Shown here piece after piece: positions 45,101 through 55,045 of a stretch of DNA of 64,000 bases. A model generated the notes under the pieces. The model searched no databases and was not told the DNA's origin. It saw nothing but the letters and a program-made list of their open reading frames with translations. Position numbers and translations under genes: made by a program. How positions within the stretch are numbered: position 1 is the first letter of the stretch; each line of letters opens with the position of its first letter. Origin of the DNA: Corella eumyota (Eukaryota; Chordata; Ascidiacea; Phlebobranchia; Corellidae); assembly GCA_963082875.1 (NCBI GenBank), contig OY720097.1, positions 3,348,001-3,412,000 of the forward strand, written 5' to 3'.

Positions 45101-48100
45101 AATTGCTACAACATCACGTGATTCTACGTTGAGGATATGGACAATGTCACCGTTAACAGAATCTTTATTCCTTAAAGTTATTGCTGGGTTTCCATTGAAG
45201 GAAGTTGTGGGGACAGTCGGTATGTTAAAACTATTTTAATTTAAACTATTTTTTTACTGAAAATAGCGGGCTTTTAAGAATTAAACAGCTTTATTTTACT
45301 GTGTTTGTAAAGTATTATAAAAATTATTCAATATATACTCTATAGATTTAAGTCGTTAATGACTGCAAAACTTGTGCTATTTATCTTATTGCTATGTTTA
45401 GTGGAATTTTGAAATTTAACACTTTCTATTATCACGTTAAACAAACTCGGCATTTTAATTTTATAAAATGTACAGAAAACACAAAAAATTGTGATCCAAT
45501 GTTAAGCTTACTAGCTTGTAAAAAATTGTAAATAAGTATTTTAAAAATTTGATTTTTAATATTTTTATAGTAAATGTTCTTTTAGATAAATGTATGAATC
45601 CAGGTAGTTCGATAAAGTTAGCTGGAAAAATGTCGAAGCAACTTCTCTCACAAATTGATGAGAAAAAAAATCAGGATTTGATTAAAATGAGATGGTTTTC
45701 TGAACTTTTTTCGGTTAGTAAAAAATGTGTTTTCCTTTTGTTAATTAAATTTTCTTTTTATATCACCTTTACGTGAAGTTTTGTATTTTTAACGGGCGAG
45801 GGTGTTGTGTTGTTTTTAACCCATTTATTGATGCCGCGCTCAACGGCAAAAAGTTTGGCATTAGTGCGGCTCGAACCCGAAATCTTTTGGCTCTAATCGA
45901 ATGCTGTAACACCTCACTTAAAAAAATTATTTTGTTATTTAAAAATAATTTGGAAAAATAGATTAAATTTTTTATTTTAGTCATCACGGAGGTTAGAAAA
46001 TTTATGGGATTTGATTTGTGTCGTCAGAGGTCAGCGCGAGTCTTCGTTGTCACGTGACTATAAGAACGGGATCTTACATATTAAACATTTAACCAAATAC
46101 AAGGCTGTAAGTAATACAATTATGGGAATATTTATATATTAAGACATTTAATTTTAAAAGCATTTTAAAATCTGCTTATTTAATTTATTATTTATTTTAT
46201 TTAAAATTTAAGATTTTTTTTTATTTTTTAAATTTTCCATTTTTTTCCTTAGGCCGAGGCACAAGAAACTGAACACTCGGCGTCGCCACAGAGCGGAACA
46301 GGCAGCGTCATTTTACGTCACAAGGAGAACGCACTCATGCGTGCAGCAGAGATGCACCTGAAACTTGGAAACATGAAACGACATTGTGAGATTTTAGTGC
46401 AGCTTGAACAATGGGAACGAGCCATCTCTCTAGCGCCGTCAGTGTCGATTGCCTTCTGGAGTCAACTCTCCGCTAGGTAAATAATTTGAGATTAGACTTT
46501 AAGTTGTTTTGTCGTTAAGGGTAGTACACTGTTTGGGGTTAGGTAGTGTCCAGTAAGGTAGTGTACGGTCTAGGGTTAAGAGTTTATGGTTTAGGTTTTT
46601 TTTATATTTATTTATTAGATGTCGGAAAGGTTGACTTCACGACCTAAACATAAGTAACATTAGTTACTCTGACCCAGTCTCGAGTTGCCTTCGGCAGTTT
46701 GGAATATTATAGATTATAATTGCAAGATAATTATACTGCTGATTGAGTGTTGGCTCAACAGAAGTTTATACCAATTTTAGTACCTTACTTAAGGTTGCTA
46801 CAACATGGGAGGATCCAACCCAGGATTTAAGGTTTACCTTAAGACACAGTTCAAGTTGTTGTTAAGGATTGTTTATTTAATAATTTTTTTTTGAAATTTT
46901 CTCTATAGGTATGCTGCTATCTTGGAATCCCAGAACGACCAAAGCGCAAATTCGTTTTATATTTCGACCAGTCACATTAAAGAAGCTACCCAATTTATGA
47001 CGTCACGGGGCGAATTTCAGGTCAGTTGATGACGTCATAAAAATCACGCTTTACCATGAACACAAATATTTTTTTAATTATTCCTTTTTTAAATTTTGGT
47101 TATTTTCCTGTTTTCAGGATGCTTTACTGATAGCTCAAGTAGCGGACGAGGGGGATTCCCCCGCATTGTTAGACAATATTCCGAGATCTAACGGAGTTCG
47201 GGAGAATAAAGAAAATACAAAGTTTGTCCAAATTTTTGATTTTAAATTTTATAACGTTTTAAAACTGTTTTGCAAGTGTTGCACCTATATTCATAAAGCC
47301 ATATACTAGCGCTACATATTAAAATATGTATTAGTACAAATCTATTACCGCTTTTACTACCATTACTGAGAGTTAGGGCACGCAATAGTAAATTAATTTA
47401 AATTTTAGGGTTAAAAAAGCAAAGCTGGTTAATGTTAATAGTTGTAACATAGACACCCAAAAACTAGGAATATAAATAAAACTTAGTAAAATTAAAATAT
47501 TATTTTTTAATATTTTTAGTGTTAGTTTGGTTGGAAAATGTAGCAACGACTTAGCTGAAAGATATTATTATAATGCTGATCCACTTCGGGCTGCTTGCAT
47601 TCATTTAGCTCACAATGACGTCACTTCTGCTGTGGACTACCTAGTTAGGGTAAGTAATAAATACTTATTATTTTTCAAAAGTTTTGTTTATTTTTTTATT
47701 TAATTTTTTTTTTAATTGCCCCTGTCAGGAAACTTGTTCTTTAAAAAATTTTTAAATATTTTTTAGGCTAACAAGCTCTCTTTGGCGCTTTGTATGGCGA
47801 AAAATAGTAAATCTGGGGACCAGCCGGGGGCTAGAATTGCAGCAAAATATCTGTCCCTTAAATGTGAAAGGTTCATTTTTTAAAAAAAAATTTTTATTTT
47901 AAAACTTAATTGAAATTAGTAAATATATGTTTATTTTCTTTTGTTTATAGATTTGTTTTTGTACATTTGGCACAATAAGAATTTTTTTTGTTTTACTTTT
48001 AATATTTTTTTTAGTATGAACAATTACGATGTAGCGATTAAATTATTAAAGTTGTACGACCCTTCCGAACCGTCCGCTAGCTGGAGCTCTTTGCACGCTC

Positions 48101-50108
48101 TTTGTGCAAGATGTAAATCGGAAAATAAAGATCAGATTCACATTGATTGTGGTACTTTACGTTGTTACTTTTTAGATAAATATAAAAAATTAATTTTTGA
48201 AAATTATTTTTTTATTATACAACGAAAAAAATTTTTTTTACGAATGTTTTTTTTTATGTAAAAATGTTATTTTTTTTTTTAGGAATACCCATTTCTTCTG
48301 AATGTTTAACGAAAGCAACTGAGGCAGAACAGCGTGGTGATCACGTGACTGCAATGACGTATTACCTGTTAAGCAACGAAGTGGAAAAAGGACTTAAATT
48401 GGGTCTGGATATTATTGCAAGTGAGTTTGTAATTTTTTTTTTTTTTTTTAATTTTTTTTAAACTTGTTTTTATTTTAAATTTTTTTAGAATTAACATATT
48501 AATAAATGTTATATTTTTTCAGTATTAGTAATTTTTTCATGGTCTTCATATTTATTTTTCTAATTTTTAACTTTTTTTAAATTTGTATTTTTGACCAATT
48601 ATATAACAGAAATTTAATATAATATAACCAAGCAATATATATTTACATATCCACTATTATGTATTTAATCCAAAAACCTTATGATATTAAAGCTAAGCAA
48701 TTTTTATATTCCAGAAAACATAACTGATAACATTTCGTGGACAATTGATGAAATAATCTTGGAAGTCGAACCATTATTTTGTGTTCGTTCTGATATCTTA
48801 AAGCAACAAACTAATAAAACATTGAGAAGTAAAATACTTGCTTATTCTGCCTATTTCGGGGCTTTATTAGCTGTTCGAAGGCATTATAATCCTGTTGTTA
48901 AACCTCTGTTCCAACATGCAAAGTAAATGATTTTTTAAAAATTTATTTGTAAATTTTTGGTGTTGTTTATAATTGTAAATGAAATTAACGTAGTTTTTCA
49001 AATTTTGGTTTAAGTAATATTTAGAGAACTTACAAAAGACGCTTTCTTTTACTACATGAGGTCCTGGGTTCGATACCCACTGCTCTTATGCTGTATGCGA
49101 ATTCCTGCTTAGCCAACACTTAATCAGTAGCTTAGTCGTCGGGCAATTTTAATACATAATATACTAAACTTCTAAAGGCAACATTAGACTTGGTTGGGGT
49201 AACTGATGTAACTCTATGTTAAGGTCGTGAAGTCGGTCTTTCCATATCGAAGACAAATGTATAAATAAAAAGAAATCGAAAGTTATAAAATACTTAGATT
49301 TTTGAAAGAAGTTTTATTCACGAAACTAAACTTGTTTTTCAACCTAGAGCTATGACCGACATTTGCTCAGTTTTCGATCCTAACTTCTCCCTATCCTCCT
49401 CCGTAATCCAAGAAGAAATGATGATCTGGATCAACCAGCCTGGATGCTGCTTCATAGACGATGACGTCATTGAAAAATCTCCCGACGTTGACGTCATCAG
49501 ACGTATGCGTCATAAGATGGGAGTTGAAAAAGAAAGTTGTATGCTCAATGCAGCTATCGTGCAGGCGTCTGATTTACCCTCACATTCTGATGTTCATGTT
49601 TCTACAATCTCAGGTCTTAAAATAAGTGTAAGTTTGGTTTATATTTTGTTTAAATACATTTATCTATTGGACTTTAAATTTTGTTTTAATTTTTTTTTTT
49701 AACGTTTATCTATTAGACTTTAAATTTTGTTTTAATTTTTTTTTTAAAAGGCAACTTTACAAAAGCTATTTGAAAGCAGATATTTTAAATATATATAGTT
49801 AATATTTGATTAGCTAATTTTTATTTTAAGGCATTTTTGTTCATAGTTTTAGGATTTTTGAGTTAAAAAATTTTTACCTAAAGAAAATAAAAAAACGCCT
49901 TTAATAAAATCTAAAAAAAATATTGTAATGTTTATACGCATATAAAAGGGGACCTTTTTGTTAAATTTATATTTTTGACAATTTTCAGGGTTCTTGTTTT
50001 TACCTTGAGGATAAACGATCAGTGTTGTCGCTCAATGAGGCCATCATATGGGCAAAATGTCATCCGTTTTCTCCAACTGCTTCGGGGGAAAGAATTTTTC
50101 CGTTTTAG
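27152..50108 (+). CDS. WDR17: WDR17, WD-repeat and alpha-solenoid protein
   Basis: Twenty-six exons join in phase to 1,285 residues (human about 1,320): 27152-27277, 27854-28037, 28383-28613, 28875-29000, 29391-29513, 29850-29966, 30787-30962, 31258-31426, 32247-32338, 32886-32968, 43499-43585, 43782-43946, 44301-44503, 45070-45219, 45571-45713, 45981-46106, 46253-46476, 46909-47020, 47118-47221, 47520-47649, 47767-47870, 48015-48151, 48283-48420, 48715-48922, 49348-49627, 49989-50108. The start ([26 protein letters not shown]) and the end ([34 protein letters not shown]) match human WDR17. WD motifs fill the first half; a helical solenoid follows ([25 protein letters not shown]). Its function is poorly known even in vertebrates. 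Intron 10 (10.5 kb) houses an antisense gene. Exon 22 has a weak donor (GTACTT). Confidence 0.94.
27314..27608 (+). mobile_element. tRNA-derived SINE, copy 5 (near full length)
   Basis: One of the best copies. The head has GTGGTGTAGTGGTAAGAACA and GGTTCAATCC; the body has CTTAATCAGCAGC and GAGACTGGGTCG; the tail CCACATCGAGGATAAATA is followed by an A-run. It lies in WDR17 intron 1 on the gene's strand. Confidence 0.9.
30462..30740 (-). mobile_element. tRNA-derived SINE, copy 6
   Basis: Near full-length inverted copy in WDR17 intron 6. It runs from the tail complement (TATCTTTATCGTCGATGTGG) to the head complement (CTTACCACTACACCAC). The head ends about 46 bases before exon 7. Confidence 0.9.
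31600..31740 (+). mobile_element. decayed SINE body fragment
   Basis: The stretch CAAAACTGCCAAATCCATC followed by TTGAGACTAAGTAGGCC, then GAGAATAAATTG, resembles the second half of the SINE but is heavily diverged. It lies in WDR17 intron 8. Confidence 0.4.
33225..40339 (-). CDS. CUB-MAM-LDLa-mucin surface protein nested in WDR17 intron 10
   Basis: Twelve minus-strand exons join in phase to 861 residues: 40339-40261, 39599-39460, 38867-38594, 38068-37919, 37201-37084, 36909-36759, 36245-36134, 35963-35889, 35504-35391, 34960-34490, 34367-34245, 34003-33225. The signal peptide ([20 protein letters not shown]) is followed by a CUB domain (about 30-160, four cysteines), a MAM domain (about 168-340: [45 protein letters not shown]), an LDL-receptor class A module (about 368-403, six cysteines, [16 protein letters not shown]), a Thr/Ser mucin block, a second LDLa (about 563-600) and a second mucin block. 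The last residues ([20 protein letters not shown], then LSESR) suit a GPI signal or a terminal membrane span. It is probably an extracellular adhesion or mucosal protein. I recognise the domains but no named orthologue. Confidence 0.88.
33775..33905 (-). repeat. 54-base coding repeat in mucin block 2
   Basis: Roughly two and a half near-identical units of 54 bases encode [18 protein letters not shown]-like 18-residue repeats in the last exon of the nested gene. Most half units contain TGACGTCA (Asp-Val codons GACGTC). Near identity suggests recent expansion or homogenisation. Confidence 0.85.
34625..34730 (-). repeat. 24-base coding repeat in mucin block 1
   Basis: Four near-perfect 24-base units encode eight-residue SSATTTT-type repeats in exon 10 of the nested gene. 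This is a short mucin array, likely variable in copy number. Confidence 0.85.
34985..35272 (-). mobile_element. tRNA-derived SINE, copy 7
   Basis: Near full-length copy in intron 9 of the nested gene and therefore also within WDR17 intron 10. It reads from the tail complement (GATGTGAAAAGGTCGAATG) to the head complement (ACCACTATACATTACGC). Confidence 0.88.
36380..36735 (-). repeat. degenerate tandem repeat in nested-gene intron
   Basis: Diverged units of about 22-27 bases resembling CATTGTAAGTTAAGACATAT plus CAAGG recur some fourteen times between exons 6 and 7. The right end abuts exon 6. Confidence 0.75.
40340..43498. other. rest of WDR17 intron 10, upstream of the nested gene
   Basis: About 3.1 kb of AT-rich DNA should hold the promoter of the nested antisense gene. 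One palindromic TGACGTCA lies near 42077. No exon, SINE or tandem array was recognised, and no core promoter could be placed. Confidence 0.5.
44520..44790 (+). repeat. degenerate GGGTAATGTTGCTTTAAA tandem repeat
   Basis: About twelve imperfect units of 18-24 bases with the core GGGTAATGTTGCTTTAAA lie in WDR17 intron 13, starting within about 15 bases of the exon 13 donor. Confidence 0.85.
45783..45920 (-). mobile_element. possible second tRNA-derived SINE family
   Basis: Read on the minus strand, a GTGAGGTGTTACAGCATTCG head is followed by CGGGTTCGAGCCGC, a good pol III B box, and a GC-rich body with GCGCGGCATC. The head and body differ from the common SINE of this window. It lies in WDR17 intron 15. 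Only one clear copy is present here, so the element's ends are uncertain. Confidence 0.4.
46601..46836 (-). mobile_element. tRNA-derived SINE, copy 8 (head truncated)
   Basis: Inverted copy in WDR17 intron 17. The tail and body are clear (CCCAGTCTCGAGTTGCCTTC complement block); the tRNA-like head stops at a damaged B box. Confidence 0.85.
49024..49265 (+). mobile_element. tRNA-derived SINE, copy 9 (head truncated)
   Basis: Same-strand copy in WDR17 intron 24. The A-box part is missing or damaged, but GGTTCGATACCC, the body and the tail (CATATCGAAGACAAATG) are present. Confidence 0.82.
49657..49750 (+). repeat. short direct duplication in WDR17 intron 25
   Basis: A segment of about 45 bases beginning TTTATCTATT and ending in a T-run occurs twice in tandem with one main difference (GG to AG), about 30 bases after the exon 25 donor. 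Confidence 0.85.
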
Positions 50109-51741
50109 CAGAATGTCGGTAAAAAAAATTAAAGTATTCCTTTTTCTTTAAAATAATAATAAAAATATATATTAAACTTTATTTTTAACTATTTTTAGAT
50201 AAGACATTACTATTTAATAGCTAGCCAAAAGTTAATTTTTTAAAATAATAACACATAAACTTATACTTATTTCCTAATCATAATACAACCTATTTTTTTA
50301 TAACTTTAAAAAAAAGATTAATATTTAATAGCTAGCCAAACATTATTTTTTTTTAAATAATAACATATAAACTTTTATTTTACTCCTTTATATATATAAT
50401 AACAACTTATATTTTTTTCAATATCCGAATACGACTTTTTTTATTTTTTCACTGTTTTTATTTTGTATTCACGTGACACTGTTTATTACTATCTTGTGTT
50501 TTGCATGTTAAGTGTTTTTTATTTTTTTTATTTTATCACATTTTTTGGTTACTACGTACTATCTTATTTTTTTTTTAAAAACGGGTTTAAGTTATTGCAT
50601 GGTTCCTTTTAGCTGGTATTTTTTATAGTAATTTCAAGTTTATATATATAATTAGTGTAATTAGAAACTATACTATTTAAGTTCCTTCAAATATAATTTT
50701 TATTATTATTTATTTAGTAGTACTAATATGAAATTATTTTTTTAATTGAAGGCAATGAAGTAGTGTTAACTTTATGTTGTTAGATTACACAGCCATATAT
50801 ATATTTGTATTTTACTAAGTACCTCTTCTAGTACTTTTATTATAAAATATAAATTAAAACACTTTATAATTTTTGGGGTTTATTAATTTTGATTATCACA
50901 AAAATTTAAAATAATTTTTTTTTGATGAAGGCTTTTTTTATTATAGAGTTTTTAACAAATTTTTAACCGACAGCGTGGTGTAGTGGTCAGAACACTTCCT
51001 ACACTACATGAGGTCCTGGGTTTGATTCCCAATGCTCTCATGCTGTAACGCCCTTAGGTTAGGCTATAAACGGTATGAATTCCTGCTGAGCCAACACTTA
51101 ATTAGCAACGTAAATATTAGTCAATTATAGTTTATAATATCTCAAACTACCAAAAGACTGGGTCGGGAAACTTTTGTTACTCTATGTTTTAAAGGATAAA
51201 GATATGCACAAAAAAGATTTGACATAGCTTATAGTTTTTAGTGTACACTACAGTTTTACATGGCCTATAAACGGCTGCTCTAAATCTCAAATTTTAACTC
51301 AAAATTTTCTTTTTTTGAAAAGTAGATTTTAATAAGAACACCACACACGATATTATTGAGGTAAGTGGGTTTCATACCAATTACTAAACTATAAAGAAAG
51401 TATAATTCAATAAAAAAAAAACAGGTTTAAAAATAGTAACGCGCATTGGGAATGTTAGTACAACGTAACACGAAAAAAAGTGCTTAAAAATTCCTTAACG
51501 TTATTACGTTAAGATAATAAATATCAAGAAAATATTGCAATATCAAAGATGTGTAATTAATTAAATGTGTGTAAGATTATATAGATAACTCCACAAGGCG
51601 TTGGATAATTGACGAGCTATCAGATCTCCCAAATAGGTTAGTTTACCTATTTTAAATATCATTATAACACTTCATTGAAACAGTATCGTATTGTGCAAAC
51701 GTTTTGTTAATGATTTAATTATTGCAGGAAAACAATTCGTC
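50109..51741. other. tail-to-tail spacer between WDR17 and Cdx
   Basis: AT-rich spacer between convergent genes. It holds the WDR17 3' UTR (AATAAA near 50155), two copies of a roughly 75-base segment with ATTTAATAGCTAGCCAAA (50205-50280 and 50323-50395), one SINE, and presumably the Cdx 3' UTR. Confidence 0.6.
50967..51215 (+). mobile_element. tRNA-derived SINE, copy 10
   Basis: Clear head (CGTGGTGTAGTGGTCAGAAC; GGTTTGATTCCC) and body (CTGCTGAGCCAACACTTAAT). The tail is shortened after GACTGGGTCGG. It lies between WDR17 and Cdx. Confidence 0.88.
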
Positions 51742-54700
51742 TCATAACTGGTGACAGGTTGGCGATATTCGCATTTGTTGATTATTTAAATCGTCAGTGG
51801 GCGACATAACATGAGGTTCGCTATTGCACATTATTGGTTTGAGCTCGGCCATTGACCCCATCTGCTCGTAGTGTATGTTCTCCTGTGGTGAGTGATGTAC
51901 TCCGTAGCTGTATGGCATGGGTGGGAGATGGTGGGTTATACCTTCTTGCTGTTCTGGAATTGCAAAGCCCTGCTCTGCGCTGTGGACCTCGTTCGGTTTA
52001 GTAAACGCTACGTTACTATGTTGCATTATAGGTGGCGATGACGTAAGACCATGTCCACTATGCTCTGATACGTCATCGTCTGCGTCATCGTGATCCTCGA
52101 TGATGTCACCGTCAACGTTTTTCGAGTTTTCGCCGCTTTTCTTAGATGCTTTTCGCTCTTTTGCGCGTCGGTTTTGGAACCAGATCTTGACCTGGCGTTC
52201 GCTCAGGCACAGCTGTCCGGCTAATTCCGCTTTCCGGCGGATTGTAATATATCTGCTGAACCGAAATTCCTTTTCCAATTCCAGCCTCTGGTGGTCTGAG
52301 TACACAACTCGATACTTGTCCTTTGTTCGTGTTTTTCCAACTGTAATACATAAGAAAGCAAGGTTAGTATTTTAGTGTACTGGACAGTACACAGTATGAG
52401 GGAATTACTTGATTGGACAAAACATGTATTTAAATTATTTATGAGTTTTTTTAATTTTTAAAAATGATTTGTTTTTGAATTATGTTTATTTAGGATTCAG
52501 TTTCAAAAAATCTTTAAGGGTTCCTTACTGATAAGCCAATGACGTCACAACTTCTTACGTCATTACTAATTTGTTTGCGTTGCTATGTTTTCAAACTGTT
52601 GCCAACAACATTTAATTTATTTAAATTCCAATCAAGTGGCGCATGTAGACAATATCGCTTTATGACGTCATAGCAATTGATTCGTCATAAAAGTACACGT
52701 CTAGGGTGCCAACGAGTTCAGGTGTTTCACGAGCACGATACGTCACAATCGAATAAGTTATGACGTCACAGAAGATCGATGTCGAAGCCGCACGGCGCTT
52801 TTTCAATTTAACGGTCGCTAAAAGCGCGAAGGTCGTAAAAAATTTTACGAGTCCCGAGTTCGTCATGAGACTTCGCCGTGACTGGTTTTTATTGCCCTGC
52901 TGACCAACTGCGCTTCGTTAGTGGTGGACACGTCGCAGGCCTTTTACTCTGCGGTCGCTTGCTTTTTACGAGCGTTTTAATTGGGGGCTGATATTAGCGA
53001 GGCGGCGAGCTAATTTGGATTTTAAATAATATTATGTTTCAAAATATTTTTGGGTTAGAGAATTGGATTGTATCTTTGATCACATTTTTATCATCTATTT
53101 ATGCGTTTGAGTATTTATGAGTTGCCCTTTATATATCTAACACATTCTAAGTTGGGGTTATTTTACCTATTTAAAAAGGGGGTTAAATTTATAAACACAG
53201 GAACATATCTAAATTTTATTGATCATAATGACGTCACGGATAAATATTTTGAGTTCGGTTTAGATGAATTAATAATTTTATTAATGTCTAAAAATGATGA
53301 CTCAGTCTAAAACGATTTTGATTTTAATTGCGTCTGATTTTTTTTCTTCCAAATTTGGGAAACGAGTTGACCCTGCATAAATACCATTGTTACGTCACAG
53401 AGGCGGTTTCGATTTATGTATTGTCATAGTAATTATCCTAACTTGGCGACAGTAACCTTTCTTAGACTAAGGCGTCTTGGCGGAAGGCTGCTTCTTTCTA
53501 TTGTTTTTAAAACAATGGGCGTAATATCAAAGTGTTTGCTTTTTGGCAGATACTTACTATAATAAGGGGGTGGCATTATGGTTTGGAAGAACAAACGCAA
53601 CCGACAGAATAAAACTTCGCACTTTTTCTAGAAGTGCTCCAAAGTTGTGCTGGGCGGTAAAGATGAATTGAAACAAAGAACAAAAACGCAATTAACTGAA
53701 CACTGCACTAATTTATGAGGGGCGCCATTTTTTTGGTATAATCGCAGTTTTTAACATTTTGAATTACATATTACAGCTTTTTTTAAAGAAATCTATATTT
53801 TTTTGTAGGTTTTAAATATTTTCTGAAGTCAAATTTAAAAATTTTTACTCAAACTCTTTAGAAATTGTTTATTTAAATATTTTTCAACAAACTATATTAA
53901 TTTAATATTCTTATTTAAAAAATTTTTTCTCGGTATTTAACTGCCAATTTAAGAAAATTTTTAACGCTTTGACTTGGTTTTTCCATTTTAATTGTTAAAA
54001 TTTTTAAAATGGCGACATTTTTGACTATTTTTTCGTTGCCCATAATTCGCCTAATCCCGTTGGCCTAATTGCTGGTTTATTTGATTTAGCAGCGGGTATT
54101 CCCCGCGTTATGTGATTGCCCGAATACAGAAGCCACATTTTTAATAAAAATGTCGCAAAGCCTAACTCAAACTGGTGTGCAAATATTCACTTCAAACGGC
54201 ACGTTACGAAATTGTTTGTTCTAGAATGTTGCGATCATTTACGCAGTGCTGTTATAACGACAGCGCAAGACTAAAATGGTGGCAAATTATAATTCAATGA
54301 TTTTCAAAAAATGTTTATTTAAAAATAAGGTTTCTTTCTAAATGTGTTTTATAAATTCGGTTTAATGTCCCTAATTAATGCATATACTTTGTATACCCCT
54401 TATTTTGCAATCACATCACAGCAAATATTTTAAGTTAAAATTACCTTGTTGGGGCTGAACATTCTGGTAAGCATTTTTGTTGATCCACTCATAAGGTCTT
54501 CGCTGTGTTGGAATTCCTGGATGCATTGTTGACACGTGGATGCCTGGAGCGCCCTCCGGTGGTGTAGTGAAGCATTCGATTCCTGTCAAGGCCGTGGAGG
54601 ACCCCGGACTTCCTTCTCCGTTGACTAAAGAGGGTTGGGTAAGCCCTGGATGATAGGAGCTGGATGTGGGTTGTGGCACGTGAAAGGGGTTACCCATCGA

Positions 54701-55045
54701 GTCCCAGCTTGGGTGGGTGTTCAACATTGATTGAAAGTTCGTGTTGGGGTAACCCCACGGCGATTGCGTAGTCGTGACGTCATGACCGGACGGGATAAAC
54801 GGTGATTGGTAGTCAAGTCCCAAACTCGACGTGGGGTACTCGGGTACGCTTGGGTGGGACGATAAAACGCTGTAGTTAGTCGAAGTATACCCCGTCGAAA
54901 CCGCCCCCAGTTTTGGGGCATACCCAGGTTGAAAGAATCCGCTTGGTGGAGCTGTGTTGGAGTCGGATTGAAGATTTCTGTACATGGCTGGTGAGGGTGG
55001 GGATCCAATATTAGTTGGTTTTTGGTCAATTGCATAACATAACAT
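51742..55045 (-). CDS. Cdx: Cdx/caudal homeodomain transcription factor
   Basis: Two exons, 55045-54445 and 52340-51742 (TGA), give 399 residues. The homeodomain (about residues 206-265) reads [20 protein letters not shown], then [20 protein letters not shown], then [18 protein letters not shown]. It is a clear caudal-type domain with the KIWFQNRR recognition helix. Just before it, RRPYEWINK is the Cdx form of the Pbx-interaction hexapeptide, near the end of exon 1. The N-terminal half is Ser/Pro/Tyr-rich, typical of the Cdx activation region; an acidic run (EDHDDADDD) follows the homeodomain. Cdx genes are ParaHox factors that pattern the posterior body; in Ciona the single Cdx is active in the tail region. 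The 2.1-kb intron and the upstream DNA carry many possible regulatory sites. Confidence 0.96.
52341..54444 (-). promoter_or_regulatory. Cdx intron, possible enhancer DNA
   Basis: The 2.1-kb intron is GC-richer than most in the window between about 52500 and 53720. It contains four palindromic TGACGTCA sites (52542, 52661, 52761, 53229), an ATCAAAG TCF/LEF-like site near 53527 and an AACAATGG Sox-like site near 53511. No coding exon was found. Enhancer function is inference from composition and motif density only. Confidence 0.35.

Noticed and set aside
48141-48261. Read-through extension of WDR17 exon 22
   Set aside because: The Phe/Lys-rich continuation is not conserved, and a GTACTT donor at 48152 restores the phase needed by exon 23.
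52660-52866. Minus-strand frame in the Cdx intron
   Set aside because: The Cdx exons join in phase across it, and it shows no homology or splice signals.
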